From the NCBI RefSeq assembly GCF_008704395.1, contig NZ_CP023695.1, positions 7,192,001-7,256,000 on the forward strand: a stretch of DNA of 64,000 nucleotides. The letters are read 5' to 3'. The position numbers and the translations under genes are program-made. Positions 1 to 8,368 of this stretch are shown in pieces; the first letter of the stretch is position 1; the number at the start of each line of letters is the position of its first letter. The notes under the pieces are model-generated. The model saw only the letters and a program-made list of their open reading frames with translations. It did not search any database and was not told the origin of the DNA. This DNA comes from Streptomyces alboniger. Lineage in GTDB: Bacteria; Actinomycetota; Actinomycetes; Streptomycetales; Streptomycetaceae.

Positions 1-1
1 C

Positions 2-298
2 CAGGGCGCGGCGATCAGCCTGGCGCTGCTGTTCATCGTGCAGCGCGCGCCCGACGCCCGGCACGCCGCCCAGCTCTCCAGCATGTCCCAGTGCTTCGGC
101 TACATCCTCGCCGCGACCGGGCCGACCGTCCTCGGCGCCGTCCACGACGCGTCGCACAGCTGGACCGTGCCGCTCGTCCTCCTGCTCGCCCTGCTCGTGC
201 CGCAGGTCGCGGTGGGCCTCGGGGCGGCCAGGGACAAGCACGTGGCGGGCGTCGGCCGAGCCGGGCGAGCGCCGGGGCCGGGACCTGGCATCGCCTGA
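2..298 (+). CDS. MFS transporter (CynX/NimT-like), C-terminal fragment
   Basis: Open from the left edge of the window, so only the last 98 residues are seen and the start is missing. Three hydrophobic stretches (about residues 3-14, 30-48 and 54-76) match the last three helices of a 12-helix major facilitator. The text around QCFGYILAATGP is typical of the CynX/NimT branch, which moves small organic anions such as cyanate or nitroimidazoles. The substrate cannot be told from this piece. The tail is a soluble Gly/Pro/Arg-rich stretch. The next gene starts 73 bases downstream on the same strand. Confidence 0.75.
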   Translation, partial: QGAAISLALLFIVQRAPDARHAAQLSSMSQCFGYILAATGPTVLGAVHDASHSWTVPLVLLLALLVPQVAVGLGAARDKHVAGVGRAGRAPGPGPGIA

Positions 299-371
299 GG
301 CGGGCTCGGGCAGGATGCCCCCGGTGCGGTTTCCTCACGGCGCACCACGGCGGATCGAGAAGGGTGCGGCA

Positions 372-1229
372 ATGACGGATTCGGCCTCCGGGCGGCTCGT
401 GGTCTCAACGGCGACGCTCGACGACTGGCGTGTGGTGACGGGGTGGGCGGCGGACGAGGGCTGGAACCCCGGCCTCGGCGACGCCCCCTCGTTCTTCGCG
501 CAGGACCCCGAGGGGTTCTTCATCGGGCGCGTCGACGGCGAGCCCGTCTCCGCGGTCTCGGTGGTCAACTACGGGGAGAGCTACGCCTTCCTCGGCTTCT
601 ACCTCGTCCGGCCCGACCGGCGCGGCCGCGGTTTCGGCCTCGCCACCTGGCGTGCGGGCCTCACGCACGCCGGGGGCCGGACCGTGGGCCTGGACGGCGT
701 GCCCGACCAGCAGGACAACTACCGCCGCTCCGGCTTCGCCCGGGAGTACGGCACGCTGCGCTACATCGGCCCGCTCGCCGCCGCCGACGCGCCGGACCGG
801 CATGTGCGTCCCGTCGAGGCCGCGGGACTGAAAGCGCTTCTGGCGTACGACGGTTCATGCCTGCCCGCGGACCGGCCGCGGTTCCTGGAGAGCTGGCTCG
901 CCGCCCCCGGCCATCGCGCCCTCGCCCGCATCGTCGACGGCAGACTCACCGGGTACGGCGTGCTGCGGCCGGGCCGGGACGCCCTGCGCGTCGGGCCGCT
1001 GTTCGCCGACACGCGCGCCGACGCCGAGGCGCTCCTGGACGCGCTGGTCATCGAGGCGGACGGCGCGCCCGTCGCCATGGACGTGCCCGAGTCCAACGCG
1101 CAGGCGGTCGCGCTCGCCGAGGCCCGCGGTATGAAGCCCACGTTCGACACGGCCCGCATGTACACCGGGCCCACCAGGGAGTTCGCCAAGGACCGGGTGT
1201 TCGGGGTCACGTCGCTCGAACTGGGCTAG
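372..1229 (+). CDS. GNAT family N-acetyltransferase with two acetyltransferase-like halves
   Basis: A 285-residue protein. The N-terminal half (about residues 10-145) is a GNAT domain with the acetyl-CoA loop PDRRGRGFGLA at residues 81-91. The C-terminal half resembles the second GNAT-like domain (Acetyltransf_18) found in YitH-type proteins. I placed the start at ATG 372 because GAGAAGGG lies just upstream; an in-frame extension to 315 has no ribosome site and an implausible sequence. It probably acetylates a small amine or protein in the cytosol; the substrate is unknown. It stands alone and is followed by a strong terminator. Confidence 0.85.
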   Translation: MTDSASGRLVVSTATLDDWRVVTGWAADEGWNPGLGDAPSFFAQDPEGFFIGRVDGEPVSAVSVVNYGESYAFLGFYLVRPDRRGRGFGLATWRAGLTHAGGRTVGLDGVPDQQDNYRRSGFAREYGTLRYIGPLAAADAPDRHVRPVEAAGLKALLAYDGSCLPADRPRFLESWLAAPGHRALARIVDGRLTGYGVLRPGRDALRVGPLFADTRADAEALLDALVIEADGAPVAMDVPESNAQAVALAEARGMKPTFDTARMYTGPTREFAKDRVFGVTSLELG

Positions 1230-1255
1230 GGCCTGTCCGGACTGCGCGAAAGGCG

Positions 1256-1294
1256 GCGCCGCGGGTCGGGGACCTGGTCCCTGACCCGCGGCGC
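1256..1294. terminator. strong bidirectional hairpin terminator
   Basis: A perfect 12-bp stem (1256-1267 with 1283-1294) encloses a smaller GGAC/GTCC stem and a short loop. It lies between the acetyltransferase and the convergent antitoxin gene, so it can stop transcripts from both sides. It has no T-tract, as is usual in Streptomyces. Confidence 0.75.
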
Positions 1295-1339
1295 TCGGGA
1301 GTACGCGGGCTCAGCCGTCCGGAGCGCGGGCGGCTGCCG

Positions 1340-1531
1340 TCACCGCTGGGGAGGCTCCTGCCCGCGGTCACCGCCGAGCTGGTCCCTGAGCTTGTCCTGA
1401 GCGGTGTCGACCTGACCGCTGTACTTGCCCTGGGTCCTGTCGTCGACGAAGTCGCCGGCCTTGTCGATGCCCTGGCCGGCCTTGTCCTCGTGGCCCTTGA
1501 GCATCTGCTTGAGCTTGTCCATCACAGACAT
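1340..1531 (-). CDS. MT0933-type antitoxin family protein
   Basis: A 63-residue, highly charged, helical protein beginning MSVMDKLKQMLKGHEDKAGQ. It matches the MT0933 antitoxin family (PF14013) in length and in the pattern of K/D/Q-rich helices containing GIDKAGD and GKYSGQ. The family was named from a proposed Mycobacterium toxin-antitoxin pair, but Streptomyces members usually stand alone. No toxin-like partner lies beside it: the neighbours are an acetyltransferase and a GH3 glucosidase. The role is therefore uncertain; it could be a general stress or CsbD-like protein. GGAGGCCGAGGATGTCTGTG precedes the start on the minus strand. Confidence 0.8.
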   Translation of the reverse strand: MSVMDKLKQMLKGHEDKAGQGIDKAGDFVDDRTQGKYSGQVDTAQDKLRDQLGGDRGQEPPQR

Positions 1532-1595
1532 CCTCGGCCTCCTTGGTGTGAGCCGTCGCTACCAGCATGGGGTCACATCGGCCGCACCGCATCCG

Positions 1596-1631
1596 GGGCC
1601 GCCCCGGCACGCTCGGGCGCCGGGGCGGCCC
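1596..1631 (-). terminator. terminator of the GH3 gene
   Basis: A 12-bp perfect stem (1596-1607 with 1620-1631) with a 12-base loop, starting 5 bases after the GH3 stop codon on the minus strand. Confidence 0.7.
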
Positions 1632-1635
1632 TCGC

Positions 1636-3948
1636 TCAGGTGATCGTCAGCCGCCTCCTGGCCTCGGCATCGGAGCCGGCGCCGACATAGATGTCCACCG
1701 CGCCCTCCTCGACGCGGAACTCCCCGTCCCGGGCGTTCGTCCAGAAACCGAGATCGTCGGCGCCGATCCGGAAGCGGACCGTCCGGGACCTGCCGGGCTC
1801 CAGCGTGACCCGGCGGAACCCGCGCAGCCTGCGCACCGGCTGCGCGATGCTCGCCGCGAGGTCATGGACGTACAACTGCACGACCTCGTCGCCCGCGCGG
1901 TCCCCGGTGTTCGTGACGCTCACCGCCACCTCCAGGGTGTCGCCCTCGCGCAGGGCGTCCGCGGGGATCCGCTCGCGGCTCAGACTCGGCTCGCCGATCT
2001 CGAACGCCGTGTAGCTCAGGCCGTGCCCGAACGCGAACTGCGGGCCCGGGGGGAGATCCAGGTACTTCGACGTGTACTTGTTGTCCGGGTCGTAGGGGCG
2101 GCCCGTCGACTCGTGGTTGTAGTGGATGGGGATCTGTCCGACCGCGCGGGGGAACGACACGGGCAGCTTGCCGCCGGGGTTCACCTCGCCGAACAGGACG
2201 TCGGCGATGGCGTTCCCCGCCTCGAGGCCCGGGTGCCAGGCCTCCAGCACGGCAGGGGCGGAGCCCAGCCACTCGCCCACGGTCAGGGGGCGGCCGTTGA
2301 CGAGGACGACGACGAACGGCTTTCCGGTCGCCGCGACGGCCGCGACCAGCTTCTCCTGCCCGCCGGGCAGGCCGATGTCGCTGCGCGCGGCGGCCTCGCC
2401 GCTCATCGAGGGCGGCTCGCCGACCACGACGACCGTGACATCGGCCGACCTCGCGGCGGACACGGCCTTCGGGATGCCGCCGGTGTCCTCACCCTCGGGG
2501 TCCACACCCCGGGCGTACGTCACCTTCGCGTCCGGCGCCGCACGCCTGACCGCGTCCAGGACCTTCACGGAGGGGTACTTCTTCACGGCCGCGGGGAACG
2601 ACCACGTACCGAGCAGGTCGTCGGAGTCGCCGAACGGGCCGACGACCGCGATGGACCTGACCGACCGCTTCAGCGGGAGCGTCCCGCCCTCGTTCTTCAG
2701 GAGCACCATCGAGCGGGCGGCGCTGTCGCGGGCCGCCCGGTGCGCCGCCGGGGTCGGTCCTTCGACGGCGGCGCCCTCGTCCACGTACGGATCATCGAAG
2801 AGCCCGAGATCGGCCTTCAGGCGCAGGACGCGGGCGATCGCGTCGTCGAGCCGCTCCTCGCTGATCCTCCCCTCGCGGAGGAGCCTCCTGCCGTTCTTGA
2901 GCAGGTGGGTGCTGGTCATCTCCATGTCGACGCCCGCGTTCAGGGAGAGGCGGGCCGCCGCCGCGCCGTCCTCGGCGAAGCCGTGCGGGATCAGCTCCTG
3001 GACGCCGGTCCAGTCGCTGACGACCAGGCCGTCGAACCCCCACTCCTCCTTCAGGATGTCGGTCAGGGTGTGGGTGTTGCCGTGCCCGGGGATGCCGCCG
3101 ATGGTGTTGAAGGAGGCCATCACCGTGGCCGCGCCCGCGTCCAACGCCGCCTTGAACGGCGGGAGGTAGAGACTGCGCAGGCGTGACTCCGAGACGTCCA
3201 CGGTGTTGTAGTCGCGCCCGCCCTCCGCGCCGCCGTAGGCGACGAAGTGCTTGGCGCAGGCGGCGACGCGGTCCTTCGCGCCGTACCCCGGTGAGCCGGT
3301 CCCGCCCGGCTCACCCTGGTAGCCCCGCACCTTCGCCGCGGCGAACGCCGACGTCAGGTAGGGGTCCTCGCCGTTGCTCTCGGCGATGCGGCCCCAGCGC
3401 GGCTCGTGCGTGACGTCCATCATCGGCGAGAACGTCCAGTGCACGCCGTTCGAACGGGCCTCCTTCGCCGAGACCTCGGCGTCCGCCTTCGCCACGTCCG
3501 GGTCGAAGCTCGCGGCCTGCGCCAGCGGGATCGGGAACGTCGTCCAGAAGCCGTGGATGACGTCGAGCCCGAAGAGCAGCGGAATGCCGAGCCGGGACTC
3601 CTCGACGGCGATGCGCTGCAAGGCGTTGGTGGTCTTCGCGCCGTGGATACTCAGCACCGAACCGAGCCGCCCCGCGCGGGCCGCGTCCTCCACGTCCTTC
3701 GTGGCACCGCCGCCGGGACCGGTGTCCCAGGACCACGGGAGCTGCTGGAGCTGGCCCAGCTTCTCTTCGACTGTCATACGGTCGAGCAGTCCCTTGATCC
3801 GGTGCTCGTGGCGGGTGGCCGCGCGCCCCGTACGGCCGGGCGCGGCGTCGGCGATGCCCGCTCCCGCCGCTCCGGCGGCGACCGCCGTGCCCGCGACCGC
3901 CGTGCCACCGATCGCGGACAGCAGAGTACGCCTTCGTACATCACGCAT
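1636..3948 (-). CDS. exported glycoside hydrolase family 3 beta-glucosidase (BglX-like)
   Basis: A 770-residue enzyme with a Tat signal (RRRTLLSAIGG at residues 5-15, cleavage near residue 36), so it is probably folded in the cytosol and exported or envelope-bound. The GH3 N-terminal barrel has the conserved KHFVAYGGAEGGRDYN (233-248) and the nucleophile Asp312 in GLVVSDW. The second domain follows (about 390-620), and a fibronectin-III-like domain closes the chain (about 680-765). The domain order and length match BglX. The expected reaction is release of terminal beta-glucose from oligosaccharides. It is divergent from the ABC exporter at 4126 and has its own promoter-like sequence. Confidence 0.92.
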   Translation of the reverse strand: MRDVRRRTLLSAIGGTAVAGTAVAAGAAGAGIADAAPGRTGRAATRHEHRIKGLLDRMTVEEKLGQLQQLPWSWDTGPGGGATKDVEDAARAGRLGSVLSIHGAKTTNALQRIAVEESRLGIPLLFGLDVIHGFWTTFPIPLAQAASFDPDVAKADAEVSAKEARSNGVHWTFSPMMDVTHEPRWGRIAESNGEDPYLTSAFAAAKVRGYQGEPGGTGSPGYGAKDRVAACAKHFVAYGGAEGGRDYNTVDVSESRLRSLYLPPFKAALDAGAATVMASFNTIGGIPGHGNTHTLTDILKEEWGFDGLVVSDWTGVQELIPHGFAEDGAAAARLSLNAGVDMEMTSTHLLKNGRRLLREGRISEERLDDAIARVLRLKADLGLFDDPYVDEGAAVEGPTPAAHRAARDSAARSMVLLKNEGGTLPLKRSVRSIAVVGPFGDSDDLLGTWSFPAAVKKYPSVKVLDAVRRAAPDAKVTYARGVDPEGEDTGGIPKAVSAARSADVTVVVVGEPPSMSGEAAARSDIGLPGGQEKLVAAVAATGKPFVVVLVNGRPLTVGEWLGSAPAVLEAWHPGLEAGNAIADVLFGEVNPGGKLPVSFPRAVGQIPIHYNHESTGRPYDPDNKYTSKYLDLPPGPQFAFGHGLSYTAFEIGEPSLSRERIPADALREGDTLEVAVSVTNTGDRAGDEVVQLYVHDLAASIAQPVRRLRGFRRVTLEPGRSRTVRFRIGADDLGFWTNARDGEFRVEEGAVDIYVGAGSDAEARRRLTIT

Positions 3949-4007
3949 GCGTTCGCCTTCTTACCTCGGGAGGGGGATAACTTCTGTGGTGGCCACAAGA
4001 GTTGAAG

Positions 4008-4038
4008 CGAAAGTACGTTTCGGATACACGCGGGTCAA
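4008..4038 (-). promoter_or_regulatory. likely promoter and operator of the GH3 glucosidase gene
   Basis: Read on the minus strand, TTGACC (4033-4038) is followed after 17 bases by TACTTT (4010-4015). A short palindrome, CGAAA-N5-TTTCG (4008-4022), overlaps the -10 and could be a repressor site. The spacing supports the promoter. The operator is a guess from symmetry only. Confidence 0.5.
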
Positions 4039-4087
4039 CAGACGCGGCAGGGGTGGGGGCGGGAGGGTGAAGCGGGTGGGTGAACCC

Positions 4088-4118
4088 TTGACCTCAAGTT
4101 TGGTTGAGGTCATACCGT
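4088..4118 (+). promoter_or_regulatory. SoxR/MerR-type promoter with 19-bp spacer, driving a leaderless exporter mRNA
   Basis: TTGACC (4088-4093) and TACCGT (4113-4118) are separated by 19 bases, the over-long spacing typical of MerR-family targets. The spacer region contains the inverted repeat ACCTCAA-N6-TTGAGGT (4091-4110), which closely resembles the SoxR box core CCTCAAG...TTGAGG. The -10 ends only 7 bases before the ATG at 4126, so the transcript should start at or next to the start codon. No merR or soxR gene lies in this window, so the regulator acts from elsewhere. Confidence 0.75.
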
Positions 4119-4125
4119 TCGTCCC

Positions 4126-6009
4126 ATGAGCATGGAAACCACCGCCTGGGTCCAGCTGCACAGCGTCATGAACGCCCAGCAGGACCGCCGCCCCTTCGCC
4201 CGAGCCACGCTGCGCCGCATCGGCGCCTTCGCCCGGCCCCACCGCCGACGCATCTGGCAGTTCGTGATGCTCAGCGTCGTCACCGCGCTGCTGGCCGTGG
4301 CGACCCCCGTACTGGCGGGCGGGGTCGTCGACGCGATCGTCGACGACGCCGACTCCTCGACGGTCGTGCGCTATGCCCTCCTGATCGCCGCCATCGCGCT
4401 CGCCGAGGCCGGACTCGGGCTGCTGAGCCGCTGGCTGTCGGCGAACCTCGGCGAAGGCCTCATCCTCGATCTGCGGACCGCCGTCTTCGACCACGTCCAG
4501 CGCATGCCCGTCGCGTTCTTCACCCGCACCCGCACGGGCGCGCTGGTCAGCCGCCTCAACAACGACGTGATCGGCGCGCAGCGGGCCTTCAGCAACACGC
4601 TCTCCGGAGTCGTGGGGAACCTCGTCACCCTGCTCCTCACGCTCGCCGTCATGCTCACCCTCTCGTGGCAGATCACGCTGCTGGCACTGGTACTGCTCCC
4701 GGTGTTCGTCGTCCCCGCTCGCCGCATGGGGGCGAAGATGGCCGGGCTCCAGCGGGAGGCCGCCCACCACAACGCCGCCATGGGCACCCGGATGACCGAG
4801 CGCTTCTCGGCCCCCGGCGCCACCCTGATCAAGCTCTTCGGCCGGCCCGGCGACGAGTCCGCCGAGTTCGCCGCGCGGGCCCGCCGGGTGCGCGACATCG
4901 GCGTACGCACCGCCATGGCGCAGTCCACGTTCATCACCGCGCTCACACTCGTGTCGGCGCTGGCGCTCGCCCTGGTCTACGGACTCGGCGGGTACTTCGC
5001 CCTGGCGGGGACGCTGGAGGCGGGTGCCGTCGTCTCGCTCGCGCTGCTGCTCACACGGCTGTACGCACCGCTGACGTCCCTGGCGGGGGCGCGCGTCGAG
5101 GTGATGAGCGCCCTCGTCAGCTTCGAGCGGGTCTTCGAGATCCTCGACCTGAAGCCGCTCATCGAGGAGAAGAAGGACGCGGTGCCCGTCCCCGAAGGCC
5201 CCGTGGCCATCGAGTTCGAGAACGTCCGCTTCGGCTACCCCGCCGCCGACAAGGTCTCCCTCGCCTCCCTCGAAGAGGTCGTCTCGCTCGACACCCGCGG
5301 CGGCGACGAGGTCCTGCACGGCCTGTCGTTCCGCGCCGAGCCCGGCCAGACCGTCGCGCTCGTCGGCTCCTCCGGAGCGGGCAAGTCGACCATCGCGCAA
5401 CTGCTGCCACGGCTGTACGACACCGACGAGGGGACCGTGCGCATCGGTGGCGTCGACGTACGCGACCTGACCGCCGACTCCATGCGGGCCACCCTCGGCA
5501 TGGTCACCCAGGACGGCCACCTCTTCCACGAGTCCGTCCGCGCCAACCTGCTCCTCGCGAGGCCCGAAGCGACCGAGGACGAACTCTGGGACGTGCTGCG
5601 GCGCTCCCGGCTCGAAGACCTCGTACGCTCCCTGCCGGACGGGCTCGACACGGTGGTCGGCGAGCGCGGCTACCGGCTCTCCGGCGGTGAGCGGCAGCGG
5701 ATGACCATCGCCCGGCTGCTCCTCGCCCGCCAGCGGGTCGTCATCCTCGACGAGGCGACGGCCCACCTCGACAACACCTCGGAGGCCGCCGTCCAGGAAG
5801 CCCTCGGCGAGGCCCTCGCGGAGCGCACCGCCGTGGTGATCGCCCACCGGCTGTCCACGGTGCGCTCCGCCGACCTCATCCTCGTCGTCGAGGCGGGCCG
5901 GATCGTGGAGCGCGGCACGCACGAGGAACTGCTCGCGCTGGAGGGGCGGTACGCGGAGCTGTACCGCACACAGTTCGCCAAGGGGGCGCAGGCGGTGGGG
6001 GCGGTATGA
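4126..6009 (+). CDS. ABC exporter half-transporter (fused membrane and ATPase domains), SoxR-box controlled
   Basis: A 627-residue type IV ABC exporter that probably works as a homodimer in the membrane. Six transmembrane helices lie within about residues 45-315. The ATPase domain has Walker A GSSGAGKST (414-422), signature LSGGERQRM (518-526), Walker B VVILDEAT (538-545) and the switch histidine in IAHRLSTVR. About 22 extra residues (376-397) interrupt the start of the ATPase domain. The start is set by the leaderless promoter. In S. coelicolor one of the few SoxR targets is an ABC transporter gene (SCO7008), and this gene may be its counterpart. If so, it exports redox-active compounds or their products. 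That assignment is inference; the exporter class is clear. Confidence 0.93.
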   Translation: MSMETTAWVQLHSVMNAQQDRRPFARATLRRIGAFARPHRRRIWQFVMLSVVTALLAVATPVLAGGVVDAIVDDADSSTVVRYALLIAAIALAEAGLGLLSRWLSANLGEGLILDLRTAVFDHVQRMPVAFFTRTRTGALVSRLNNDVIGAQRAFSNTLSGVVGNLVTLLLTLAVMLTLSWQITLLALVLLPVFVVPARRMGAKMAGLQREAAHHNAAMGTRMTERFSAPGATLIKLFGRPGDESAEFAARARRVRDIGVRTAMAQSTFITALTLVSALALALVYGLGGYFALAGTLEAGAVVSLALLLTRLYAPLTSLAGARVEVMSALVSFERVFEILDLKPLIEEKKDAVPVPEGPVAIEFENVRFGYPAADKVSLASLEEVVSLDTRGGDEVLHGLSFRAEPGQTVALVGSSGAGKSTIAQLLPRLYDTDEGTVRIGGVDVRDLTADSMRATLGMVTQDGHLFHESVRANLLLARPEATEDELWDVLRRSRLEDLVRSLPDGLDTVVGERGYRLSGGERQRMTIARLLLARQRVVILDEATAHLDNTSEAAVQEALGEALAERTAVVIAHRLSTVRSADLILVVEAGRIVERGTHEELLALEGRYAELYRTQFAKGAQAVGAV

Positions 6010-6094
6010 GGTGTGGAGCGGCCGTGGCCGGACGTCCACCAGGAGTTCATCGTTTCCCCACCAGCCTCACGCCCTCCCGTGAGAGAAACCCCCC

Positions 6095-7312
6095 ATGTGT
6101 GACGACGAGTTGATACCGCCGAGCGCGGACATGACGGAGGAACAGTGGCTGCGGGCGGACCCGGCGCTCGCCGAAGGGCCGGTGGGGGAGCGGGTCCGGG
6201 AGATGCGGGCGCCCCGGCGGCGGACCGTGCTCGGCGGGGTCATGGCGGGCGCCGCGGCGCTGGCGGCCCTGCCGGGCGGCACGCAGGCCCCGGCGGCCGC
6301 GGCCACCGCGCCCACCGGCAAGTTCCCCCTGCCGACCGGTCCCGGCCGGTCCGGGGAGTACACGGTGCTCCTCACCGGCGACGCGGGTACGGGCGAGGAG
6401 GCGCAGCACGCGGTGGCCGCGGCGGCGCGGGAGATCTGCCGCGTCCAAGGGGTCGGTCTCGCGGTCGGCCTCGGCGACAACCTCTACGAGAACGGCCCCG
6501 AGTCCGCCGACGACTCGGAGTTCCGCACCAAGTTCGAGGAGCCCAACTCCGGTGTGGACGTGCCCTGGTTGATGGTCCTCGGCAACCACGACTGCTCCGG
6601 GCTGATCCCGGGCAGCGGCGGCGACCCCTCGCGCGGTGACCGCGAGGTCTCCTACGCCAAGGGGTCACCCCGCTGGTACATGCCGAGCCGCTACTACAAC
6701 GTCACTCTGCCCGCCGCCGGTCAGGGCGATCCGCTGGTGGAGTTCTTCGCCATCGACACCAACCCCGTCTCCTCGTACGTCGCCCAACTCGACCCGTACT
6801 ACCGGTGGAACGGCCCCTATATGCGGGAGCAGCGCCGCTGGCTGGACAGTGCTCTCAAGGCCTCGCGGGCCCGCTGGAAGATCGTCCTCGGCCACCACCC
6901 GTACCTCAACAACGGCAAGCACGGCAGCGCCGGTTCGTACGACGGATTCGTGATCGGCCACTACACCAGCGGCATCCACCTCAAGGAGCTGTACGAGGAG
7001 GTGGTGTGCGGGCGCGCCGATCTGATCCTGTCCGGGCACGACCACACCCTCCAGATCCTGGAGCCGACCACTCGTACCGGAGGCACCCGGCAGATCGTGT
7101 GCGGGGCGGCCTCCAAGGCCGGCGACGGCAAGGCCCACTTCGGTCACCCCGCCACCTGGCAGAACTTCTCCGACCACGGCTTCATGGTGCTGAAGGTGTC
7201 CGAGCGGGCGATGACCGTGGACGCGTACACGGTCGACATCGCCACCCGCAGGGCCCGCCTCGCGCACAGCGTCCGTACGGCGGCCGGGCGCGAGGTCCTC
7301 AGTCGAGGGTGA
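6095..7312 (+). CDS. Tat-exported metallophosphoesterase (purple-acid-phosphatase-like)
   Basis: A 405-residue protein. After a polar leader, RRRTVLGGVMAGAAALAAL (about 40-60) forms a Tat signal. All calcineurin-type metal motifs are present: LTGDAGTG, GLGDNLYENG, VLGNHDCSG, LGHHPYL and LSGHDHTLQ. The layout resembles secreted acid phosphatases of the ACP5 type, so it probably hydrolyses phosphate esters outside the cytosol. The first 38 residues before the twin arginines are unusually long for a signal peptide. A later start would remove them but I see no better ribosome site. It follows the exporter by 85 bases and overlaps the convergent dehydrogenase gene by 14 bases. Confidence 0.87.
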   Translation: MCDDELIPPSADMTEEQWLRADPALAEGPVGERVREMRAPRRRTVLGGVMAGAAALAALPGGTQAPAAAATAPTGKFPLPTGPGRSGEYTVLLTGDAGTGEEAQHAVAAAAREICRVQGVGLAVGLGDNLYENGPESADDSEFRTKFEEPNSGVDVPWLMVLGNHDCSGLIPGSGGDPSRGDREVSYAKGSPRWYMPSRYYNVTLPAAGQGDPLVEFFAIDTNPVSSYVAQLDPYYRWNGPYMREQRRWLDSALKASRARWKIVLGHHPYLNNGKHGSAGSYDGFVIGHYTSGIHLKELYEEVVCGRADLILSGHDHTLQILEPTTRTGGTRQIVCGAASKAGDGKAHFGHPATWQNFSDHGFMVLKVSERAMTVDAYTVDIATRRARLAHSVRTAAGREVLSRG

Positions 7313-8348
7313 TGACGACCTTGATGTCGTCGTCCTGCTCGGTGAACGCCTCCGCGGCGCGCTCCAGGGGGACGCGCCTGGTGATCATCCGTTCCAGCCA
7401 GGCGCGGTCCGCCTTCGCCAGCGCCTCGGCGCCCTGGCGGTAGTGGCGGAGGTTCGCGTTGACCGAGCCGACGACCACGTCGTTCTCCAGGACCAGGTCG
7501 CGGTTGATCGAGCCGGCGTCCACCGACAGCCGCCGTCCCGCGGGAGAGACACCGGTCAGGCACACGACGCCGTACGTCGCGGTGCCCGCCATCGCCTCGA
7601 TGACGACGGGGCCCGCGCCGGTGGCCTCGATCACCACGTCGGGGCGGAGTGCGGAGGTCACCTCGGCGATGTCCTCGCTGTGGTACGTCGCCCCGAGGCC
7701 CGCGACCAGGTCCGGCTTCGGCCCCCGGGTGACCCGGTCGAGCACGTGTACGTCCAGACCGCGCTGCACGCCGAGCAGCGCCGCGAGCAGGCCGATCGGC
7801 CCCGCCCCGGTGACCAGCACGCGCCGCGGGTCGAACCAGGCGCGGCCGCCGACCCGCTCCACCTGCTCCCACGCCTTGGCCACCACGCTGGTCGGCTCCA
7901 GGAGCACCCCGACCGTCTCCAGGCCGGGGTCGAGCCTGACCGCGTAGTCGCTCTCCACGGTCCAGGACTCGCTCGCGTAGCCGTGGCGCTCCTTGATGCC
8001 GCGCTCGGTGTAGCGGCCGTTGCGGCACATGTCGAACTCGCCGCGCGCACAGGCGCCGCACGGCCGCGGGTCGGGGCGGCGAACCACCCCGACCACCAGA
8101 TCACCGGCCGCGAACCCGCTGCCCGAGGGTGCCTCACGCACCCGGCCGAGCGACTCGTGGCCGAGGACCAGCCGGTCCTCGCCGGGCGGCGCCCACCCGT
8201 ACTCGCCCGCCGCGATCTCCTTGTCGGTCCCGCACACCCCGGCCGCCAGCCCGTCCACCAGCAACTCCCCGGCGCCGGGCGCCGGTTCGGGCATCTCACG
8301 CACCTCAAGGGAACGGGCGGTCGAAGGACGGACGGTAACGGCACGCAT
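7299..8348 (-). CDS. glucose 1-dehydrogenase-like zinc alcohol dehydrogenase
   Basis: A 349-residue medium-chain dehydrogenase. The catalytic zinc ligands lie in AGVCGTDKE and LGHESLG. A reduced structural zinc cluster (PRPCGACARGEFDMC) follows. The nucleotide-binding motif is VTGAGPIGLLAALLG. The long C-terminal half ending in DDDIKVVITLD fits the glucose dehydrogenase C-terminal family first described in archaeal glucose dehydrogenases. The likely reaction is NAD(P)-dependent oxidation of glucose or a related sugar to the lactone. It could also act on other polyols. It is read convergently with the phosphoesterase and lies 20 bases downstream of the amidase gene on the same strand, so the two may be cotranscribed. 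Confidence 0.85.
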   Translation of the reverse strand: MRAVTVRPSTARSLEVREMPEPAPGAGELLVDGLAAGVCGTDKEIAAGEYGWAPPGEDRLVLGHESLGRVREAPSGSGFAAGDLVVGVVRRPDPRPCGACARGEFDMCRNGRYTERGIKERHGYASESWTVESDYAVRLDPGLETVGVLLEPTSVVAKAWEQVERVGGRAWFDPRRVLVTGAGPIGLLAALLGVQRGLDVHVLDRVTRGPKPDLVAGLGATYHSEDIAEVTSALRPDVVIEATGAGPVVIEAMAGTATYGVVCLTGVSPAGRRLSVDAGSINRDLVLENDVVVGSVNANLRHYRQGAEALAKADRAWLERMITRRVPLERAAEAFTEQDDDIKVVITLD

Positions 8349-8368
8349 GGCGACTCCTGGTCAGATCC

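Noticed and set aside
832..845. GAAAGCGCTTCT inside the GNAT gene as a LacI operator
   Set aside because: It shares only the AAGCGCTT core, lies mid-gene and far from any sugar gene.
3961..6039. Very long antisense frame opposite the ABC exporter (and similar long frames opposite lysX, the GH38, LAL and SpoIIE genes)
   Set aside because: High GC makes long open frames on the other strand common. The exporter strand has all motifs; the antisense product is a low-complexity Arg/Gly/Asp sequence with no domain.
6045..6062. GTTCATC...CCCCACC before the metallophosphoesterase as a PHO box
   Set aside because: Only the first heptamer resembles GTTCACC; the second unit matches poorly and the 11-base period is not kept.
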